Below are positions 1 through 6,232 of a stretch of 8,203 nucleotides of DNA, in pieces. The notes under the pieces are model-generated. The model was not told the DNA's origin, did not search any database, and was given only the letters and a program-made list of their open reading frames with translations. The number at the start of each line of letters is the position of its first letter. Position 1 is the stretch's first letter. The translations under genes were made by a program, and so were the position numbers. The DNA comes from an uncultured Collinsella sp. (GTDB lineage Bacteria; Actinomycetota; Coriobacteriia; Coriobacteriales; Coriobacteriaceae). Where the stretch lies: assembly GCA_959602875.1 (NCBI GenBank), contig CAUGVQ010000092.1:1-8203 (forward strand). The letters run 5' to 3'.

Positions 1-16
1 TACAGGAAGGACAGGT

Positions 17-1093
17 ATGAGTCTGATTGAAGATCTGGCCGCGCTCGAGGCTCGCGCGCGCGAGATGATCGACGGCGCTAACGACGCCGGCAAGCTCGAG
101 GCGGCTCGCGTGGCGCTGCTTGGCAAGAAGGGCGAGGTTACCGCTCTTATGCATATGATGGGCAAGGTGGCGCCCGAGGAGCGCCCGGTGCTCGGCAAGC
201 GCGCCAACGAGCTGCGCCGTATGGTTGAGGGCCTGATCGAGAACCGCGGCGAAGGCATTCGCCGCGAGACGATGGCGGCGGCGATCGCCGCTGAGGCCGT
301 GGACGTGACGCTTCCCGGCGCCCGCCCCACCCTCGGCCATCAGCACCTCATCACGCAGATCGCTCAGGAGATGGAAGACGTCTTCTGCGCCATTGGCTAC
401 ACCGTCGAAGCGGGCCCCGAGGTCGAGACGAGCTGGTACAACTTCACCGCTCTGAACGCCCCCATGGATCATCCCAGCCGCTCGGCGCGCGACACGTTCT
501 ACGTGGTCGATAACGCGCCCGGCAGTGTCGTGCACCCCGAGGAGCACGCGGCGGGCGAGTCCGACGTGCTGCTGCGCACCCAGACATCCGGCACGCAGAT
601 TCACATCATGGAGAACCAAAAGCCGCCTATCTACGCCATCGTGCCGGGCACGGTGTATCGTCCCGACACCGCCGATGCCTGCCACCTGCCGCAGTTCCAC
701 CAGGTGGAGGGCCTCGTGGTGGACGAGGGCATCACCTTCGGCGACCTCAAGGGCACGCTCGACTACTTTGCCAAGGCCATGTTTGGCCCCGACCGCAAGA
801 CGCGCTACCGCCCACACTTCTTCCCGTTCACCGAACCCAGTTGCGAGCTCGATGTGTCCTGCCATGTCTGCGGCGGCAAGGGCTGCAGCTTCTGCAAGCA
901 CTCGGGCTGGATCGAGATCCTGGGCTGCGGCATGGTCGACCCCAACGTGCTCGTGAACTGCGGCGTCGACCCCGAGCGCTACACCGGTTTTGCCTTTGGC
1001 ATCGGCGTCGAGCGCGTGGCGGCGCTTCGCTACGACCTGCCGGACCTCCGCGCCCTCATGACCGGTGACATGCGCTTCTTGGCGCAGTTCTAA
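17..1093 (+). CDS. pheS: Phenylalanyl-tRNA synthetase alpha subunit
   Basis: This is the catalytic subunit of the cytoplasmic (alpha-beta)2 enzyme that charges tRNA-Phe with phenylalanine using ATP. The product is 358 residues, a usual bacterial length. Residues 1-90 are a charged helical N-terminal arm that in this family contacts tRNA. The class II catalytic domain follows: motif 1 around 107-137, motif 2 around 186-232 (TSGTQ, then QFHQVEG at 226-232), and motif 3 with GFAFGIGVER at 324-333. A326 corresponds to the alanine that sets amino-acid pocket size in E. coli PheS (A294). Cys282, 285, 290 and 293 form two CxxC pairs in an insert before GWIEILGCGM; similar Cys-rich inserts occur in some other bacterial PheS. 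Motif 2 has non-standard residues (see findings). The ATG at 17 has AGGAAGG at 4-10. pheT follows 15 bases after the stop. Any upstream leader control lies outside the window. Confidence 0.98.
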   Translation: MSLIEDLAALEARAREMIDGANDAGKLEAARVALLGKKGEVTALMHMMGKVAPEERPVLGKRANELRRMVEGLIENRGEGIRRETMAAAIAAEAVDVTLPGARPTLGHQHLITQIAQEMEDVFCAIGYTVEAGPEVETSWYNFTALNAPMDHPSRSARDTFYVVDNAPGSVVHPEEHAAGESDVLLRTQTSGTQIHIMENQKPPIYAIVPGTVYRPDTADACHLPQFHQVEGLVVDEGITFGDLKGTLDYFAKAMFGPDRKTRYRPHFFPFTEPSCELDVSCHVCGGKGCSFCKHSGWIEILGCGMVDPNVLVNCGVDPERYTGFAFGIGVERVAALRYDLPDLRALMTGDMRFLAQF

Positions 1094-1108
1094 GAGAAGG
1101 AGATACGC

Positions 1109-3565
1109 ATGCGCGTTTCATATACCTGGCTCCGCGATCTTATCGATGTGCCGGAGTCTCCCGACGAGCTTTCCCGCGAGTACATTCGCACCGGTACCGA
1201 GGTCGAGGCGATCGAGACGGTCGGCGATGCCTTTGAGCACGTGGTCACCGCTCAAGTCGTCTCCAAGGAGCCGCACCCCGATTCTGATCACATGTGGGTC
1301 ACGAAGGTCGACGTGGGCCGTTTTAACCTCGGCGAGGACGGCGAGCCCGAGCCGCTGCAGATTGTCTGTGGCGCCCAGAACTTCGAGGCGGGCGACCACA
1401 TTGTGACGGCGCTCGTGGGTGCCGAGCTCCCCGGTGGCGTCAAGATCAAGAAGTCCAAGCTCCGCGGCGTTGTATCGTGGGGCATGAACTGCTCCGCGCG
1501 CGAGCTCGGGCTCTCGGGCGACCACTCGGGCATCATGGTCCTGCCCGAGGACGCGCCCGTGGGCGTGCCTTTTGCGGAGTACCACAACACCGCGGACACC
1601 GTGCTCGACTGCGAGATCACCCCTAACCGCCCCGACTGCCTCTCGATGATCGGCATGGCGGTCGAGACCTCGGCGATCTTTGACCGTGACACGCACATCG
1701 AGCTGCCGCGCATCCAGCACGAGGATACCTCGGTGCATGTGGACGACCTCGTCGAGGTCCGCGTGGACGACCCCGAGCTCTGCAGCCGCTACACGGCGCG
1801 CGTGGTCCGCGGCGTGAAGATCGGCCCTTCGCCCGAGTGGCTCGCGAGCCGCGTCGCCGCCGCCGGCATGCGCCCCATCAACAACGTGGTGGACGTTACC
1901 AACTACGTGATGATGCTCACGGGGCAGCCCCTGCACGCCTTTGACCTCGGCAAGCTCTCCGAGCGCGAGGGCCGCCGCCATGTGGTGGTGCGCGCCGCGC
2001 ACGAGGGGGAGCAGATCCAGACCCTCGACGGCACCGAGCGGACGCTTTCTGCCGATATGTGCGTCATCACCGATGACGGCGAGCGTCCGGTGTGCCTCGC
2101 CGGCGTGATGGGCTCGCTCGACTCCGAGATTGACGAGACCACGCACGACGTGCTGCTCGAGGCGGCGTGCTTCGATTCGAGCCACATCTCGCGTACGAGC
2201 CGTAACCTCTCGCTCATCTCCGAGGCGTCCATCCGCTACGAGCGTCAGGTCGACCGCACGCGCTGCGACATGGTGTCGAGCATCGCGGCGGCGCTGTTTG
2301 AGCAGTGCTGCGGCGCAACCGTGGTCTCGGGCGCCATCGACGTCTACCCAGTGCCCGCCGAGCCCACGACGCTCACCCTGCGCCCGGCGCGCGCCTGCGC
2401 CATCGCCGGCGCCGACATCCCGGCCGAGTTCATGTCCGCACGCCTCACGCGCCTGGGCTGCACGGTCGAGACGGCCTCCGACGGCACGCTTGCCGTAACT
2501 GTTCCCACCAACCGCCCCGACCTCGAGCGCGAGATTGACCTCATCGAGGAGATCGTGCGCCTTTGGGGCATGGACCGCGTGCCCGCGACCATCCCCGCCG
2601 CCAAGAACCACATCGGCGGCCTCACGCACGACCAGCGCCTTGTGCGCGAGGTCGGCCAGATCCTGCGCGCCTGCGGCCTCAACGAGACGCTCTCCTACGC
2701 CTTTGCCGCCCCCGGCGACCTCGAGCGTTGCGGTATGTCCGACGAGGGCCGCGGCGTGCCGGTAAAGATCATGCGCCCACTCGTTGCCGAGCAGTCCGAG
2801 ATGCGCCGCACGCTTCTGCCCGGACTTCTCACCTCGGTTGCGTACAACGAGGCGCACGGTCACGAGAACGTGCACCTCTACGAGATCGGCACGCTCTTTC
2901 ACGGCCGTGAGAACGCGAGCCTGCCCAAGGAGAACCAGAGCGTGGCGGGCGTGCTCTCTGGCACCTGGGGCGACATCACCTGGAATCAGAAGTATGCGCC
3001 GCTGCGCTTCTTCGACGGTAAGGGCATTGTCGAGGAGCTTCTGGCACAGCTGCGCGTGGAGAAGGTTCGCTTCCGTCCGGCCGAGGGCTTTGGCTTTTTG
3101 CAGCCCGGTCGCGGCGCGGAGGTGCTCTCGGGCGGCACGGTGCTCGGCTGGGTGGGCGAGATTCACCCCGAGGTCCGCGTGTCTTATGACATCGCACTGC
3201 CAGTCGTAGCGTTCGAGCTCTCGCTCGATGCGCTTCTGCGCGCCGCGCACGACCAGGGCGCCTACGCCGGCTTCTCCACCTATCCTTCGGTCGATGTGGA
3301 CCTGGCTATTGTGGTGGATGAGTCGGTGACCTACGAAACGCTCGTCCAGCGCCTGACCTCCGCCGGCGGAAAGCTCCTGCGCGACGTTCGCCTCTTTGAC
3401 GTCTACCGCGACGAGGAGCGCGTTGGTGCGGGCAAGAAGTCCATGGCGTTCGCGCTTACGTATCGCGCCGACGACCATACCCTCACCTCCGATGAGGTCG
3501 AGCGCGTCCACGGCAAGCTCGTCGCCAAGGTGTGCCGTGCCGTGGGTGGCGAGGTACGCGGCTAG
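1109..3565 (+). CDS. pheT: Phenylalanyl-tRNA synthetase beta subunit
   Basis: This is the beta subunit of phenylalanyl-tRNA synthetase, giving structure, tRNA binding and hydrolysis of mischarged Tyr-tRNA-Phe. At 818 residues it is full length. Domains in order: an N-terminal segment; an EMAP/OB-type tRNA-binding domain at about 40-155; the B3/B4 editing domain at about 215-400; B5 at about 418-490 with TNRPDLEREIDLIEEI at 467-482; a degenerate class II core at about 500-700; and a C-terminal ferredoxin-fold anticodon-binding domain at about 720-818. Residues I align with known E. coli editing-pocket positions are present: H276 (in LHAFD), G335, E351 and A373, with S371 in place of Thr. Editing is therefore probably retained; this alignment was made by eye. 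The start is set by GAAGGAGA at 1096-1103, and pheS ends at 1093, so the two are surely co-transcribed. Its TAG stop lies in the left arm of a nested inverted repeat. Confidence 0.98.
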   Translation: MRVSYTWLRDLIDVPESPDELSREYIRTGTEVEAIETVGDAFEHVVTAQVVSKEPHPDSDHMWVTKVDVGRFNLGEDGEPEPLQIVCGAQNFEAGDHIVTALVGAELPGGVKIKKSKLRGVVSWGMNCSARELGLSGDHSGIMVLPEDAPVGVPFAEYHNTADTVLDCEITPNRPDCLSMIGMAVETSAIFDRDTHIELPRIQHEDTSVHVDDLVEVRVDDPELCSRYTARVVRGVKIGPSPEWLASRVAAAGMRPINNVVDVTNYVMMLTGQPLHAFDLGKLSEREGRRHVVVRAAHEGEQIQTLDGTERTLSADMCVITDDGERPVCLAGVMGSLDSEIDETTHDVLLEAACFDSSHISRTSRNLSLISEASIRYERQVDRTRCDMVSSIAAALFEQCCGATVVSGAIDVYPVPAEPTTLTLRPARACAIAGADIPAEFMSARLTRLGCTVETASDGTLAVTVPTNRPDLEREIDLIEEIVRLWGMDRVPATIPAAKNHIGGLTHDQRLVREVGQILRACGLNETLSYAFAAPGDLERCGMSDEGRGVPVKIMRPLVAEQSEMRRTLLPGLLTSVAYNEAHGHENVHLYEIGTLFHGRENASLPKENQSVAGVLSGTWGDITWNQKYAPLRFFDGKGIVEELLAQLRVEKVRFRPAEGFGFLQPGRGAEVLSGGTVLGWVGEIHPEVRVSYDIALPVVAFELSLDALLRAAHDQGAYAGFSTYPSVDVDLAIVVDESVTYETLVQRLTSAGGKLLRDVRLFDVYRDEERVGAGKKSMAFALTYRADDHTLTSDEVERVHGKLVAKVCRAVGGEVRG

Positions 3566-3666
3566 CAGTTCTCTTGGGGTGGGAGGCTGTTCGCCCCACA
3601 CCGCCCCGGGCTTTGGCCGGGTTATTTTTCACGAAACAACCCCCTCCCACCCTGCAACAGCTAGCC
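3560..3666. repeat. Nested inverted repeats enclosing the pheT terminator
   Basis: Outer arms GGCTAGC (3560-3566) and GCTAGCC (3660-3666) are perfect reverse complements. Inside them GGGTGGGAGG (3577-3586) matches CCTCCCACCC (3643-3652) over 10 bases, and TGTTCG (3588-3593) matches CGAAACA (3632-3638) with one bulged A. The terminator hairpin sits at the centre. The 107-bp segment could fold as one branched structure. The left arm contains the pheT stop codon. Function is unknown: it could be an extended transcript end, or a small mobile or palindromic repeat element. Confidence 0.6.
3605..3629 (+). terminator. Rho-independent terminator of pheST
   Basis: CCCGG at 3605-3609 pairs with CCGGG at 3617-3621 across a 7-base loop and is followed by TTATTTTT (3622-3629). 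It lies 39 bases after the pheT stop in the right orientation to end the pheST transcript. The stem is short, but G/C-only. Confidence 0.75.
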
Positions 3667-3680
3667 ACACACCTGCGCGC

Positions 3681-3698
3681 CTACATATTGAGATGTAG
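3681..3698. repeat. Short perfect inverted repeat
   Basis: CTACAT (3681-3686) and ATGTAG (3693-3698) are perfect reverse complements around a 6-base centre, ATTGAG. It stands just upstream of the larger dyad at 3701-3735. It may be a protein-binding site or chance; there is no run of T after it, so it is not a terminator. Confidence 0.3.
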
Positions 3699-3700
3699 AT

Positions 3701-3735
3701 AGCAGACTCATGAGTAAGTTACTCGTGAGTCTGTT
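3701..3735. promoter_or_regulatory. Near-perfect 35-bp dyad, candidate operator
   Basis: The arms 3703-3717 and 3719-3733 are reverse complements at 14 of 15 positions around G3718, and the ends extend further (A3701 with T3735, G3702 opposite T3734). Within it, ACTCATGAGT (3706-3715) is a perfect palindrome, and ACTCGTGAGT (3721-3730) is its near copy 15 bp downstream. This layout suits two dimers of a regulator. The right edge overlaps the likely -35 region of the phospholipase-like gene, which suggests repression. As an alternative, the RNA hairpin is followed by a T-rich stretch (3734-3746) and could be a second, weaker terminator. Confidence 0.5.
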
Positions 3736-3760
3736 ACGCTTTCTTTGGCTTGTCTATCAT
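3732..3760 (+). promoter_or_regulatory. Possible promoter of the phospholipase-like gene
   Basis: TATCAT at 3755-3760 matches the -10 consensus at 5 of 6 positions. A weak -35 candidate, TGTTAC, stands at 3732-3737 with 17 bp between them. The RNA leader would be only about 10 bases, enough for the GGAGG at 3767-3771. The -35 match is poor, so an activator or a different start point is possible. Confidence 0.35.
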
Positions 3761-3766
3761 TTGTCC

Positions 3767-3771
3767 GGAGG
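3767..3771 (+). promoter_or_regulatory. Ribosome binding site that fixes the start at 3777
   Basis: GGAGG lies 5 bases before the ATG at 3777. An in-frame TTG at 3750 would extend the protein by nine residues, but it would place this site inside the gene and lacks its own site. Confidence 0.8.
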
Positions 3772-3776
3772 CATCG

Positions 3777-4619
3777 ATGCCCAGCTGGAACATTCATATC
3801 GCTCAAACGCAGCGCCTATTCGAGCGAGGCGGTGCGGTTGCACGCATCGTGCGCGATCGCAATGCGTTTCTCTTCGGTAGCCTCATTCCCGATATCTACG
3901 TGGGCTACATGGTCCCTGCCATCAAGGATCCCATCCCGTATCGCATCACGCACTTTGCCACGCCCGCGCATATACCCAAGCCGCGCGAGGGGGAGTTTTG
4001 GGACACGTATGTTGCCCCCGCGGCAGACAGGCTTGGCATCACGGCGGCCGCGGCGGTTACCACGCCTGCCGCAGAAGAGGCGATCCCTGCGGCTTCGCTT
4101 GCCATCGAACAGGATTATGTGAGCCGCTCGCACTATCCGCAGCGCTACGAGGATGCCGAGCCGCCCGTTTGGCAGGCCTCGGTTGCTGACGACGACCTGT
4201 CGCCGGCGGCCATCGAGCGGTCGCTCTTTGACCTGCTGCTGGGTACGTGGTCGCATCTTCTGGCCGATAATATCTGGAACACGCGGGTAAACGAGTTCCT
4301 CGACGCTCACGGCGGAAAGCCGAGCGAAAGCTTCCGCATCAAGAAGCAGGGTGACTTCGACCTGTTTGGCAAGGCGCTGCCGCTCGACCTTCTGCCGCGG
4401 ATGACCCCGCGCTTGGCGGCGACCGTCCGGGCGTTTCCCCAGTACGCTATCGACGAGGCGGCCATACTCACCACCATAGGCGTGGCGCACGAGACGGTCC
4501 GCACTAACCATGGGGACCAGAACCCGCACTATCAGCTGCTCACGACCGACTTCTTTGAGCATGTCTTTGGCGAGAACCTCGACGAGGCGGATCGGCTTGT
4601 GATCGAGCGACTGGGCTAG
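3777..4619 (+). CDS. Zinc-dependent phospholipase C family protein
   Basis: The 280-residue product resembles the zinc-dependent phospholipase C / S1-P1 nuclease fold family (Pfam Zn_dep_PLPC type). What I see: the N-terminal PSWNIHIA with H7, FLFGSLIPDI at 31-40 with D39, THF with H59, and GTWSHLLADNIWN at 156-168 with H160, D164 and W167. These His and Asp residues sit where the family places its zinc ligands. There is no signal peptide or membrane segment, so unlike the secreted Bacillus and Clostridium phospholipases it should stay in the cytoplasm, and true phospholipase activity is unproven. Its substrate is unknown. It is flanked by a dyad-rich spacer upstream and by a 111-bp gap downstream that has no strong terminator. 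Third-position G/C preference looks slightly weaker than in pheST, but is not clearly foreign. Confidence 0.8.
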   Translation: MPSWNIHIAQTQRLFERGGAVARIVRDRNAFLFGSLIPDIYVGYMVPAIKDPIPYRITHFATPAHIPKPREGEFWDTYVAPAADRLGITAAAAVTTPAAEEAIPAASLAIEQDYVSRSHYPQRYEDAEPPVWQASVADDDLSPAAIERSLFDLLLGTWSHLLADNIWNTRVNEFLDAHGGKPSESFRIKKQGDFDLFGKALPLDLLPRMTPRLAATVRAFPQYAIDEAAILTTIGVAHETVRTNHGDQNPHYQLLTTDFFEHVFGENLDEADRLVIERLG

Positions 4620-4652
4620 GCAGCCCTATTCGTTCGTGTGCCTCGGCCTCCG

Positions 4653-4683
4653 TTATAAGAAGGAAACAGAGGTGGGTTAAACT
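4653..4683 (+). promoter_or_regulatory. Weak candidate promoter of the symporter gene
   Basis: TAAACT at 4678-4683 matches the -10 consensus at 4 of 6 positions. TTATAA at 4653-4658 is a poor -35 with a long 19-bp spacer. This is the most A/T-rich part of the 111-bp gap before the symporter gene. Transcription running on from the upstream gene is also possible. Confidence 0.25.
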
Positions 4684-4694
4684 AGTGCGCTCAG

Positions 4695-4716
4695 GTGACG
4701 CCGATGCTGTGACGCC
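4695..4716 (+). repeat. Direct repeat in the symporter leader
   Basis: GTGACGCC occurs at 4695-4702 and again at 4709-4716, a 14-bp period, just before the ribosome binding site AGAGAGG at 4719-4725. It could be a binding site in DNA or RNA, or chance. Confidence 0.35.
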
Positions 4717-4730
4717 CAAGAGAGGTACCC

Positions 4731-6161
4731 ATGTTTGACATCATGTCTTTGCTCGCCGCGCTGAACACCAACGTGCTGTGGGGCATCCCCATGGTCGTGC
4801 TGATGATCGGGACGGGCGTGTTTTTGCTCGTCGTAACGCGCGGCGTCGTCTTCTCGCGCTTCAACGTGGTGATGCGCTACACCACCAAGACGCTTTTCCA
4901 GCGCCAGGACAAATCCGAGGCGGGGGAGGGCACCATCTCGCCCTTCCAGGCGGTGTGCACCGCGCTTGCGGCCACGCTCGGCACCGGCAACATCGTGGGC
5001 GTGGCGCTTGCGGTGGCAACGGGCGGCCCGGGCTCGATCTTCTGGCTGTGGCTCTCCGCCTTGGCGGGCATGGTCATCAAATTCTGCGAGGTCACGCTCT
5101 CGGTCGCCTACCGCACGCGCAATGAACGCGGCGAGATTGTGGGTGGCCCCATGTACTACATCTACCGCGGCCTGGGGCTCAAGTGGCTCGCGGTGCTCTT
5201 TGCCATCTTTGGTTTTCTGGCATCCTTTGGCATCGGGGCGAGCGTGCAGGCAAACTCGCTCGCCAGCAGCGTTAACGCGACCTTTGGGGTCCCCTTCGTC
5301 GTGATCGGCGCCGTTGTGGCGGTGCTTGCGGGTCTGGTGCTTATCGGTGGTATCAAGCGCATCGCGCAGATCACCGAGGTGCTCGTGCCCTTTGCCGCCA
5401 TCTTCTACCTCGTCTGCGCCGCCGTGGTGCTCATCTTCAACGCAGCGGAGATTCCCTCCGCCATCGCGGTGATCTTCCGCGATGCGTTCACCGGCACGGC
5501 GGCCACCGGCGGTTTTCTGGGTGCGACGGTCATGTACGCGTGCCGCGTCGGCATGTCGCGCGGTGTCTTCACCCATGAGGCGGGCATGGGCTCCGCGCCC
5601 ATCGCGCACGCCTCGGCCGATACCGACCACCCCGCTCGCCAGGGCCTGTGGGGGACCTTCGAGGTGTTCTTCGACAGCATCGTCATGTGCACCATCACCG
5701 GACTGGTGATCATCACCTCGGGACTGTGGTGTGCCGACCCCATGATGACCGAGGGCGCCATGAGCTCCGCCGCCTTTGAGCAGAGCATCCCCGGTGGCCA
5801 GTACGTGGTGACGGTGGGGCTCATGCTCTTCGCTTTCGCGACGCTGATTGCGTGGTACTACTATGGCGAGAAGTGCGTCGAGTACCTCTTTGGCGCGCGC
5901 CGCGGCGGGCGCGTGGCGATTCGCCTCTACCAGGTGGCGTATGTGGCGATGGTGTTCGCCGGCTGCGTGGCTAATCTCGACACGGTCTGGGAGCTCGCCG
6001 ATTTCTTCAACGGCCTCATGGCAATCCCCAATCTAATTGCCCTCATTGCGCTCGCGCCGGTGATCCGGCGCCTCTCGCAGGACTTCTTCCGCGACCCCGA
6101 CCGCCGGCGCCCGCGTGACACGGACTACCGCAACCTCCTGACCTTCCGCGACGGCGAGTAA
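4731..6161 (+). CDS. Sodium:alanine/glycine symporter, AGCS family
   Basis: This is an inner-membrane carrier that imports alanine or glycine together with sodium ions (AGCS family, TC 2.A.25). At 476 residues it has the normal family length. The family signature is clear: GTGNIVGVALA at 84-94, then GGPGSIFWLW at 98-107. A second conserved block is EAGMGSAPIAHA at 283-294, followed by HPARQG at 300-305. About ten hydrophobic segments are visible, roughly at 15-36, 88-118, 150-170, 186-206, 216-237, 260-272, 313-331, 358-377, 400-415 and 429-445. The C-terminal tail (446-476) is charged and cytoplasmic in character. The ATG at 4731 has AGAGAGG at 4719-4725. Exact substrate (L-alanine, D-alanine or glycine) cannot be told from sequence. 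The stop codon is part of the terminator stem downstream. Confidence 0.95.
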   Translation: MFDIMSLLAALNTNVLWGIPMVVLMIGTGVFLLVVTRGVVFSRFNVVMRYTTKTLFQRQDKSEAGEGTISPFQAVCTALAATLGTGNIVGVALAVATGGPGSIFWLWLSALAGMVIKFCEVTLSVAYRTRNERGEIVGGPMYYIYRGLGLKWLAVLFAIFGFLASFGIGASVQANSLASSVNATFGVPFVVIGAVVAVLAGLVLIGGIKRIAQITEVLVPFAAIFYLVCAAVVLIFNAAEIPSAIAVIFRDAFTGTAATGGFLGATVMYACRVGMSRGVFTHEAGMGSAPIAHASADTDHPARQGLWGTFEVFFDSIVMCTITGLVIITSGLWCADPMMTEGAMSSAAFEQSIPGGQYVVTVGLMLFAFATLIAWYYYGEKCVEYLFGARRGGRVAIRLYQVAYVAMVFAGCVANLDTVWELADFFNGLMAIPNLIALIALAPVIRRLSQDFFRDPDRRRPRDTDYRNLLTFRDGE

Positions 6162-6205
6162 CTAAAAAAGGCGCCTGGCACAGAGCCAGGCGCCTTTTTT
6201 AGTTA
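6159..6205. terminator. Bidirectional terminator between symporter gene and pyk
   Basis: Bases 6159-6179 and 6185-6205 are perfect reverse complements over 21 bp, with the loop ACAGA. The G/C core GGCGCCTGGC is flanked by A6 on the left and T6 on the right, so it ends transcripts from both strands. It serves the symporter gene (plus strand, whose TAA stop at 6159-6161 is inside the stem) and pyk (minus strand, stop at 6233-6235). Confidence 0.95.
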
Positions 6206-6232
6206 AAGGGTGCGATGCAGCGCAGCTGCGAG

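Noticed and set aside
1118..3601. An 827-residue open frame on the minus strand covering all of pheT
   Set aside because: It is a shadow of pheT caused by strong G/C bias at third codon positions. Its product is rich in His, Arg, Ala and Val with no recognisable domain, and pheT itself is a complete conserved gene.
3750..3776. TTG start nine codons upstream in the phospholipase-like gene
   Set aside because: No ribosome site precedes it; GGAGG before the ATG at 3777 fits well, and the family begins at this Met-Pro-Ser-Trp.
4613..4626. Small hairpin GGGCT/AGCCC at the stop of the phospholipase-like gene
   Set aside because: The stem is only 5 bp and the following bases are not a run of T, so it is not supported as a terminator.
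4677..5630. A 317-residue minus-strand frame opposite the symporter gene, and a 248-residue one opposite the phospholipase-like gene (3816-4562)
   Set aside because: Both are His/Arg/Asp-rich or otherwise featureless shadows of well-supported plus-strand genes.
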